A DNA stretch of 64,000 nt from Giardia muris (lineage: Eukaryota; Fornicata; Diplomonadida; Hexamitidae), in the NCBI GenBank assembly GCA_006247105.1, contig CM016926.1, forward strand, positions 372,001-436,000, read 5' to 3'. Under the pieces are notes generated by a model, which was given only the letters and a program-made list of their open reading frames with translations, was not told the DNA's origin and did not search any database. This document shows, in pieces, positions 53,901-60,177 of the stretch. Each line of letters starts with the position of its first letter. Positions within the stretch are counted from its first letter, which is position 1. Made by a program: the position numbers and the translations under genes.

Positions 53901-53969
53901 GACAGCGGTTCCTATTGCCCAAAGTGTGGGACGGCGATCACTCGAGTTATGTATGCGACGAATCAGTAA
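50952..53969 (+). CDS. Large ankyrin repeat protein (protein 21.1 type) with C-terminal half-RING tail
   Basis: 1005 residues from the ATG at 50952 (MGDEAWFMAARTGN), preceded by AAACTAAAACAGCAA; an ATG at 50934 would add six residues but departs from the usual 21.1 lead-in (MxxxxWF). More than a dozen ankyrin repeats span ~10-555 (TALMHAAWN, TALMLAVRRE, SPLMYACLLGD, TALMYSVLIR, TALCYAGMTG and others). A Ser/Thr-rich linker follows, then two further repeats near 645-710 (TALMHAAKYG), then a Pro-rich region. It ends in PCLH-x14-CPKCG plus ~14 residues. The stop overlaps AGTAAA and the next gene starts three bases after it. Scaffold of unknown role. Confidence 0.83.
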   Translation: MGDEAWFMAARTGNLSHIRQHFRRFRRRQDRAGCTALMHAAWNEHVDVARFLSKYEATLRNSAGYTALMLAVRREDGISYISGPDADSIRTSRIDKCCDIHARLQKQGEIIQILAPLESSITLDDGRTALLIAAEQGNSEAVTALLHNRQELRLPRDWSPLMYACLLGDFNTFRNELDRCRGMRTKRKQTALMFAATMGYESMVKALIPHEAGRQDYKLRTALIFAARNGHETVVVRLMHREKRLGDSAGRTALMYSVLIRNAEIAAALASYEATMQDTHGMTALCYAGMTGCVRCVELLKDSEQDIVDNDRMTPLMYAAIYNHSDAARLLACQRGRVDKDGLTALMYSGMFDNVPVAEELLETEKGITDSHGKTALHYAVQTRSRNMVRLLAPYESNAADSHSHTPLYYALRDNQVDLAKNIVEYNTVLDIPSTWTRLMLAVVRNDPTEANRLLGEEACKKTDDGYTALILAARYGCLTTAKLLLGREGRLCDNRGWTALMHAAAAPDRSLCVELLMQREMHMTTSTGITATMLAARYGRAENLRILLSNVTGWRRETSILDPVSESASCSTRPCLPLSTSPTSTTPGTIRYAKTAGAKTLGEGADGSASRSTPSHIASSSWSPGTGLSNVVDDTTTLDLSGSELRMVDSHGRTALMHAAKYGHEEAALLLIPYEKGRYTPDGESALSLAERYGHKGLVEILSRYEKLRELTSESGLTDRPTPPVYTDPTPSAHSNQPSQYVRLDGCVDHEAPLPDVLEDGLFLDQDFHGYSQSGCAPAFPSGDPQTCFTFEESISPYQGQSPCSPSYPNTYQYQTPFAPPPLPTGMELSNLGQAALIALTQYPLIQKLCRDVEELKNATIDPTTQAVRRRRFSVCQQMSRSPSVITWNGMHGPSRHPTDSFDGMHEPSTSDSVNYTHSISTALYTQPPVYSSLGVTPPSFSTPTTSLFGGDYRSTSGCDLLPNNTCVEPCLHMFYSAPGSLDSGSYCPKCGTAITRVMYATNQ

Positions 53970-53970
53970 A
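53965..53970 (+). terminator. Poly(A)-type hexamer AGTAAA spanning the stop
   Basis: TCAGTAAAAATGC: stop TAA at 53967-53969 is inside AGTAAA and the next gene's ATG begins at 53972. Confidence 0.5.
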
Positions 53971-53971
53971 A

Positions 53972-56900
53972 ATGCATCAAAATCGGGGGGCGAAGTACCA
54001 GGCGCAGACTGCAGACGACTTCTCCGACCACGATCTGCACTGCGCCGCCCTTGAGAAGCCACCCAGCATGGAGAACTACGTCGAGACTGCGATTGGGTCG
54101 CTTCTCAGCGAGCTCGAACGAAGCTTCCGTGATTCCGAAGTAGACATTAAGACCGCCATCAATGACCACCCCTTCTATATTATGTTCGAGCCCGCGCTTG
54201 GCTGCGACGCACGAACAGATCATACCACCCCGAAGTCCGTCTATCCTATCTTCGCCGAGGATATCGCTGACATCCTATCAAGCTTGCAAGCCAAGATCGC
54301 GAGCCTTATCCAGCCGACTGTCCGGCGTCTGATCGGGTCACGTGAGAGCTTGATCTTTGATAGCTTCACGACGAAGATGGCAGGGGTCGTCTCAAAGGAG
54401 TGTGACATGTTCTCGATGGAGAAAGAGTTGGCAGCTTTACGCATCACCGTCAAGGAGCTCACTGCCCAGAAAGATGAGATCCGAGAGACACTCTCTAAGG
54501 AGATTCACATGCTACGAGAACAACTCTTCCACAAGAAAACTCGGGTTGGACAGATGTACCGTCCCGACTTTGGTCCTAGTTCCACGTTGGAACCGGCGGC
54601 CGGATACTCCATGCATGGAGGCTTAGGCCAAGGCCCAACACAAGCCGATCTTGATAATGCCGTTCGTGACGTGACTGAGCGCTTCACCGACGAGCGGAAG
54701 AAGCTGGATAGTAAGTATCGAGCGGAACTCCAGTCTGCAGAGACGCAAACGATGCGCCTAACCGCGGAACTTGATTCCTTGAAAGCACGTTACGATCAGC
54801 TCGAACAGGAAATGGACAGCTTGCGGCTGCGATACGATGATGACATAGGGAAGCAAAAGGCCTATTATGAAGACCAAATGGAGTACTTGAACGCTCAGGT
54901 TGGTAGTGCCGCTGAAGCTTCACGTGCTTCCATTGCTGCTTACGAGAATGAGATTACAAACCGCGATCGGGACATTACTCGACTCTCGGCCGAGCTTCGT
55001 GAGTCCTTGGAGAGAGAGGATAAGGCAAAGAGTCAACTGTCACAGCTGAAGCGTAGCCATAAGGAGGAGCTCGACGAGCTACGAGCTAAGCACAATGAGG
55101 AATTGGATGCCCAGCGTGCAGAGCTGATGGAGCAGGTCCGCCGTGCACAAGAGGAGGCGCATGCCCTTCTTACTAAGAACTCCGACGATAAGCTGGCGGA
55201 GATGCTGAGTAAGCTCAATGACTACGAGGAACGGAACCGTACGCTCGAAGAGAACTATCGTGCAGCCAAGCGAGAGATGGACACTGCTCTTTCCGCCCTA
55301 CAGGCCCAGCATCAACAGGAGCTCGAGGCTCTTCAAGCAGAATACCACTCGAATACCATGGTCTCCGAGGTCAGCACCGCCGTCGAAGATGCCGAGCGTG
55401 AGTTCAAGTCGGTTCTGAGGTGTATTGAATATATTTTCTCTCGCCTCTTTGACGATCGTAGAGGCGCGATGACGAAGATGCTAGTCACTAAGGAGTTCGA
55501 TCCTAATGATTATGTTGAATCCCGACGCACGGCAAAGCTAGATACGAGCACCGTCTCTGAGAGTGACACATCTCTTCTCAATACTGAGCCCACCGTGCGT
55601 ATCGGTGGAGGGCTTGGGAACGGAAACGATGACTCAATGGCAGATCTTAACCAAAGCGTCTTTTCTGAACGCTCCGTGACACACACCTCGATCCCAACAA
55701 ATTACCTCTATCGAAGTGTCGAAAAGATGATCAATCAGCAACGCCTCGGCAAGATGGCCAACAAACACCTCTCCAAGCCGCTCAAAATGCTCTTGAACTG
55801 GAGCAAGATGTATGCTAACTCGAAGCTGACAAGCACGTTCGGCGGTGATTTTGCCTCGAGCCATCTTTCGTTCTCGACAGATAGCTCAATGACCGAGGGT
55901 GGAAGAACCCGGAAGAAGCTTGACCTTACGGGTGCTGCCAAGCTTAATGATAGGGCCCCAGACGCACCTGTCGACTCCCTACTACAAGGACGTCCACCTC
56001 CCACAGACTCAGGACTTGTCCTTAGGCGGGAGAGCTCCGTGACCATCCGTGAAAGAAGTGCCAGCATGAAGAGCAGGAACGCTAAAGGCAAAACACGTGG
56101 GAAAAAGAGCGCTTTGAGCAGTGACACGTCATCAGTACTTGATGACGGTGAGGGAGATACAGGTGATGAGTATGGCACCTATGCAAATATGCCCGCCCGA
56201 CAGTTCGCTGACGAGTTCTTCAATGATGGCTTTGGACAGCCCCAGCTGAATGTCGTGAACTCCGTCGTCCTCAACGACAAGCAGATCCTCGGGGAACGCT
56301 CCCCAAGCATGTGTGGTCGACCCGACGCTTTAGGAGCACAAGGAGAGATCGTACGTCTATCCGAGCATGGACCAGACACAGTACGCCGCCCTTCGAGCAT
56401 GACCATTCATACTCAGGAGCAAGGAGCAAGTGATATCTATGGCGGGATGTCTGCACGTCAGATGTTGGCAGCTGCAGGCCGAACATCATCAAGCACTGAG
56501 AGCGGAGAACCGCGCTTCTACGATATCGGTGTCAATACGGAGGTCTGCACGACGGCGGTGGACAACGCCTACTTCCTGAACAATGGCGGCGCAGTCCTGA
56601 TGCGAAGCTCAGTTCAGTATGCTTGCGATGATTGCCTGGCCATCAAGAATGGGTTGGCTAGTGGCCATCAAACGCCTCAAGGGCTTTCCCAGGTCGGGAC
56701 GAAACTTTCTGGGACGTACTCTGGAAGCTTTGGGGCAGGTGCCATTAAGACGAGCGGCAGTGTCAATCGACTTGATTCAGCAAAGTCTGGGGATAGCATA
56801 TCGTCCAAGAAGCGATCTAACATGGCTCTTACTCCCATAGGCGTTGGGAAGGGCCTTGAAAAGAGTCCTCAGGAGATGGAAGATGAACTGAACAGTCTTC

Positions 56901-58210
56901 TGGACTATACTGATAATGGAGGGGCTATTCAGGATGACGAATCAGGTTTCCGACAGATTGCCACGGGCATCTCGGGACCAACTTGTGTAACATGTGCAAC
57001 GTCACCCTGTCCGCACACACACCCCGATGGGATAGAGATAGTCGTCGATGAAGAGAACCGTGAGTTCGTCTGTCCGTACTGTGGTAACAAGATTCCATTC
57101 GATCTATTGGCGAAGTACTTTATTCCTCAATGTGGACCTCCACGGTTCATCTATGATAAAGCTCCGGCAGCCGTTCCTCTGTATCGTAGATCGGAACCCG
57201 TGGGGCCGAACAGCTACTTGAGTGAGCGCCGTATCTATGGTTCTGGAGACAAGAAGGGCCAACACGAGCGTCCCGTTACGACTCTGACAACAATAGGCCA
57301 GGATTTGCCCGAGAGACAACCGCGTGGTTATCGGCACACTGGTGCCCATGGACCGGGACTTGAGGGTCGTGGCCCAACGCAATTCACAGACTTTGATCAC
57401 GTTCAACTCAAGCTACCTTCATATCCACCATTCCGTCCTGGAGCTCGGTCTGGGTCTCATACTCAGCCCGAAATGGATGGCGTCTTCACTCGAATCCTCC
57501 AGAGAGCAGAGTTGATCCGTGTACGTTACCTTCGAAAGCGCGAACTTATCCTCCAGGAGCGCAAGCGGACAACCGAGCGTATCCTTCGTGCCCTTTCGCT
57601 TCTTAACGAGACGTTCACTCCACCGGCACAGGCAAAGGCACGAGCGGACACTCAGAAGTCCGTCTTTGCAGCCACTCCGCCTATTGCTCGGCATCTATCG
57701 GCAACCGCTCAGGCGGAGCGTGTGAGCCCAGTGGCAAGACGGCCGCACACTAGTGGTGTCGGGAACAGTGGCCAGCAGCCCGGGTCCGGCCCGACCAGCG
57801 CAAACGTCCAACCTCGATCTAGCCTTCGTTCAGCGCCTCGCAAGCCTCCGTTCGAGTATGCGCAGTATTATGACATCCCATCGCGGGCTCCGGTCGACCA
57901 CGTGGCAAAAGCTAAGCAGACCATCGCAAACAGCAACAAGACGAACCACGAGGTGTTGCACCGTATTATGGGCCCGGGCCGCGAGCACCGAGGCCAGAGC
58001 GCATACCATCCGGAACAGCACCACCCCAATACGGGCCGCGGGACGAGCGCCTACCGGCCGCGCTCAGCCTACCCCTCCTTCCCCGCAAATGCCCTAGCAG
58101 AGCGTCCTGGCAGCAGTGCCCGCACGCGGACCACCCAGCTCAAGACCCCGAACAGGACTGGGAACGTTTTCGATGTCCTCAATGCGGCGGGGATGGTTCG
58201 CAGGCAGTAA
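53972..58210 (+). CDS. Large coiled-coil protein with C-terminal zinc-binding motif
   Basis: 1412 residues from the ATG at 53972, two bases after the previous stop. The N-terminal ~130 residues are mixed; residues ~145-500 hold extended coiled coil with heptads, and SKEIHMLREQLFHKKTRVG occurs at ~175. Ser/Thr-rich low-complexity parts follow from ~500 on. A short Cys cluster lies at about 1003-1035: CVTCATSPCPH, then FVCPYCG. The C-terminal 250 residues are basic, helical and low-complexity (LLRKRELILQERKR). It looks like a cytoskeletal or flagellar structural protein; no catalytic domain is present. Its stop also lies in AGTAAA. Confidence 0.72.
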   Translation: MHQNRGAKYQAQTADDFSDHDLHCAALEKPPSMENYVETAIGSLLSELERSFRDSEVDIKTAINDHPFYIMFEPALGCDARTDHTTPKSVYPIFAEDIADILSSLQAKIASLIQPTVRRLIGSRESLIFDSFTTKMAGVVSKECDMFSMEKELAALRITVKELTAQKDEIRETLSKEIHMLREQLFHKKTRVGQMYRPDFGPSSTLEPAAGYSMHGGLGQGPTQADLDNAVRDVTERFTDERKKLDSKYRAELQSAETQTMRLTAELDSLKARYDQLEQEMDSLRLRYDDDIGKQKAYYEDQMEYLNAQVGSAAEASRASIAAYENEITNRDRDITRLSAELRESLEREDKAKSQLSQLKRSHKEELDELRAKHNEELDAQRAELMEQVRRAQEEAHALLTKNSDDKLAEMLSKLNDYEERNRTLEENYRAAKREMDTALSALQAQHQQELEALQAEYHSNTMVSEVSTAVEDAEREFKSVLRCIEYIFSRLFDDRRGAMTKMLVTKEFDPNDYVESRRTAKLDTSTVSESDTSLLNTEPTVRIGGGLGNGNDDSMADLNQSVFSERSVTHTSIPTNYLYRSVEKMINQQRLGKMANKHLSKPLKMLLNWSKMYANSKLTSTFGGDFASSHLSFSTDSSMTEGGRTRKKLDLTGAAKLNDRAPDAPVDSLLQGRPPPTDSGLVLRRESSVTIRERSASMKSRNAKGKTRGKKSALSSDTSSVLDDGEGDTGDEYGTYANMPARQFADEFFNDGFGQPQLNVVNSVVLNDKQILGERSPSMCGRPDALGAQGEIVRLSEHGPDTVRRPSSMTIHTQEQGASDIYGGMSARQMLAAAGRTSSSTESGEPRFYDIGVNTEVCTTAVDNAYFLNNGGAVLMRSSVQYACDDCLAIKNGLASGHQTPQGLSQVGTKLSGTYSGSFGAGAIKTSGSVNRLDSAKSGDSISSKKRSNMALTPIGVGKGLEKSPQEMEDELNSLLDYTDNGGAIQDDESGFRQIATGISGPTCVTCATSPCPHTHPDGIEIVVDEENREFVCPYCGNKIPFDLLAKYFIPQCGPPRFIYDKAPAAVPLYRRSEPVGPNSYLSERRIYGSGDKKGQHERPVTTLTTIGQDLPERQPRGYRHTGAHGPGLEGRGPTQFTDFDHVQLKLPSYPPFRPGARSGSHTQPEMDGVFTRILQRAELIRVRYLRKRELILQERKRTTERILRALSLLNETFTPPAQAKARADTQKSVFAATPPIARHLSATAQAERVSPVARRPHTSGVGNSGQQPGSGPTSANVQPRSSLRSAPRKPPFEYAQYYDIPSRAPVDHVAKAKQTIANSNKTNHEVLHRIMGPGREHRGQSAYHPEQHHPNTGRGTSAYRPRSAYPSFPANALAERPGSSARTRTTQLKTPNRTGNVFDVLNAAGMVRRQ

Positions 58211-58211
58211 A
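58206..58211 (+). terminator. Poly(A)-type hexamer AGTAAA containing the stop
   Basis: AGGCAGTAAACGG: the TAA at 58208-58210 is inside AGTAAA at the end of the coiled-coil gene. Confidence 0.5.
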
Positions 58212-58216
58212 CGGCG

Positions 58217-58648
58217 TCATCGCCCGAAACTGCTAGTATTCGAATGAGCCTCGGTGAGGGCGCGGCGCACCGCCTCGAGAGAACCCCGCTGGTCCTCCAC
58301 CCGCTTTTGCCAACGTGTGAGCTCGTCAATAGCCTCCCGCGCCTTACTCAGACGAGTATTTACGCAATATAACTGGGTCTTGAGCTCATTGATGCGTTCG
58401 ACGCTTGTTCCTGCGAGCTCAGTGTCCGCAATCTGGACGCCACGGTTGATCGTATCGAGATAATGCCGTAGGGATGACTGTAGGGCAAGGATCTGAGAGT
58501 TGTGGGAGCTGACGTCCCGATGCTCATCGGCTTTCCGAAAGACTCCACACCGGAGCTCCGCACATAACGCGGCGCACTCGAGGCGGTACTCGGCCTCATC
58601 TATCTCGCCCCGAAGGAACCCCTCAATGCAGTTGAGTAACTGCTCCAT
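58217..58648 (-). CDS. Small coiled-coil protein, 143 residues
   Basis: ATG at 58646-58648, following GAAAAA. Almost entirely alpha-helical: MEQLLNCIEGFLRGEIDEAEYRLECAAL, then a coiled coil through ~60-140 (LSKAREAIDELTRWQKRVEDQ). No Cys cluster, signal or membrane span. The pattern recalls small dynein- or kinetochore-associated helical subunits; no family was recognised. The stop is 6 bp from the end of the convergent 1412-residue gene, and the start is 11 bp from the divergent p24 gene. Confidence 0.6.
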   Translation of the reverse strand: MEQLLNCIEGFLRGEIDEAEYRLECAALCAELRCGVFRKADEHRDVSSHNSQILALQSSLRHYLDTINRGVQIADTELAGTSVERINELKTQLYCVNTRLSKAREAIDELTRWQKRVEDQRGSLEAVRRALTEAHSNTSSFGR

Positions 58649-58659
58649 TTTTTCGAGTC
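58649..58659. promoter_or_regulatory. Shared start region of a divergent pair
   Basis: 11 bp (TTTTTCGAGTC) between the ATGs of the 143-residue coiled-coil protein and the p24 gene. A T-run abuts the minus-strand start. Confidence 0.45.
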
Positions 58660-59217
58660 ATGCTCGTCTGGTTGTTTCTCGTCCTAGCCCTCCAGTTCTC
58701 CATCACCCTCGAGCCGGGAGAGACCCGTTGCTTCCGTAACCGTGTGTCATTGGGGCGTCGGATGGCGATTAACGCTCACAGTCTCGACGGTCTAAAGCTC
58801 GACTTCGCCTTTAGGGCGCCGAACGGAGGGATCCTCCGCCAGAACGAGCACGTGCGCAGCTGGAACAATGTCATAATGGCGACGGAGAGCGGCGCGTACG
58901 AGCTTTGTATCACATCTCCGGTCCAGAACAAGCCTGGGAAATTGGCTCTTTTCTGGTTTGAACGTCAGACGGAGATGGACGACGCCCCAGTTAGTGCGGG
59001 GGCGATCCTTCAACGAACAAGCGACGTCGTCTCGTCCTTCGTTGCCAGCCAGCGATTTATCCAGGCAACTGAGGCAACACATGTGACGACTATGAAGGGG
59101 TTGAAAAGGACGCTCCGCTTCTGGGTCTTCTTGAAGCTTATCGCAGTTATTGGGTGTATCGTGTACCAGATCTCAATGCTTCAGAAGTACTTCGCTCGCC
59201 GTCGTACTGCTGTTTAA
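58660..59217 (+). CDS. p24/EMP24 family COPII-COPI cargo receptor
   Basis: 185 residues. Signal peptide (MLVWLFLVLALQFSITL), then a GOLD domain: ETRCFRNRVSLGRRM, FRAPNGGILRQNEHVRSW, ATESGAYELCITSP. The spacing to GxYxxCI is that of p24 proteins. A helical stalk follows, then one membrane span at about 155-175 (VFLKLIAVIGCIVYQISML) and a short cytoplasmic tail KYFARRRTAV. The tail is basic, but lacks the terminal KKxx form. It would move between ER and Golgi-like compartments. p24 subfamily not decided. Confidence 0.8.
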   Translation: MLVWLFLVLALQFSITLEPGETRCFRNRVSLGRRMAINAHSLDGLKLDFAFRAPNGGILRQNEHVRSWNNVIMATESGAYELCITSPVQNKPGKLALFWFERQTEMDDAPVSAGAILQRTSDVVSSFVASQRFIQATEATHVTTMKGLKRTLRFWVFLKLIAVIGCIVYQISMLQKYFARRRTAV

Positions 59218-59253
59218 AAGGAGAGGTGAGAGGCAGACCAAAGTGAAGGATAA

Positions 59254-60177
59254 ATGACCACGAATACTACCCAATTGAATACTCTTCTTCTCCACAGTGG
59301 GGTGATCGCCCGCGATGCAGAGCTTGATGCTCTTCGTCAACGGTGCGAGACCTTAGAGCTTGCCGTCCTCTCCTTGAGCATGGGTATCTATGAGCTTGAA
59401 GATTATACCGCGTTTATTGCACGTTATCCGCGTCTTCGTCGTCGTCTTCAGAAGAAACTTGGGGCGATGCATACCCCCTTGATGCAATATCATTCACGCC
59501 CTTTCGCACAGGCCGGACGTCCAGTCCGCTTAGATTCTGCGGATATGCTTGCAACCGCGGTATCCATTGAGCGTGCAAGCATACTTTCGAAGCTTGAAGG
59601 GGGATTTCAGACCGTGGCGGGGAAGTTGGTTCAAATGCGTGAACAGCAGCGACGGAATTCCTTATGGTATCCCTTCATCGAGAGGTGTATGAAGTGCATC
59701 CTCTTCACTTTCGGGGTCCTCTACTCGGCGTTCCATCTCTTTGGCTTCTGCTTCCTACACCCTGTTAGGGTTGTTCAGTATTGCTTCAAACCAATCCCCT
59801 TTTCTTCAAAGGTCCGTAGAGTGCTTTTCGAATGGTTCCCAATGTGCATCGACCCCCAGGCCTTCTTACGCGATATGGAAAACCCCGTCGACGGCGACCT
59901 TTTGAATGAGATAGTTAATGCGGCTGGCTTTAGTAGATGGCAAGATGATTTCGAACTCAACGACGATTTGACCTTTCAACCAAGCGAGCTAAATACCCTT
60001 GATGATGGGGAGGATGAGAAAGATAATGATGATGATAATGGAGAGAGCAAACCAGCTGAAGACCCAACACCAAAGGTTACCCCAACCACCACTACGAATG
60101 AGAGCACATTCCTAGAATCAGCCACCATCGTCTCTCTTCTGGTGGCGATTCTCATATACATTTACCAACTCATTTAG
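59254..60177 (+). CDS. Tail-anchored membrane protein of unknown function, 307 residues
   Basis: Not recognised. ATG at 59254. N-terminal ~140 residues are helical and Arg-rich (LRQRCETLELAVLSLSMG, YPRLRRRLQKKLG). A hydrophobic stretch near 150-170 (CILFTFGVLYSAFHLFGFCFLHP) may be a membrane segment or re-entrant loop. The acidic middle (DDGEDEKDNDDDNGE) precedes a C-terminal hydrophobic anchor ATIVSLLVAILIYIYQLI, the tail-anchor layout. Four bases overlap the convergent OCRL-like gene. Possible ER or mitosome-membrane adaptor; no function assigned. Confidence 0.65.
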   Translation: MTTNTTQLNTLLLHSGVIARDAELDALRQRCETLELAVLSLSMGIYELEDYTAFIARYPRLRRRLQKKLGAMHTPLMQYHSRPFAQAGRPVRLDSADMLATAVSIERASILSKLEGGFQTVAGKLVQMREQQRRNSLWYPFIERCMKCILFTFGVLYSAFHLFGFCFLHPVRVVQYCFKPIPFSSKVRRVLFEWFPMCIDPQAFLRDMENPVDGDLLNEIVNAAGFSRWQDDFELNDDLTFQPSELNTLDDGEDEKDNDDDNGESKPAEDPTPKVTPTTTTNESTFLESATIVSLLVAILIYIYQLI

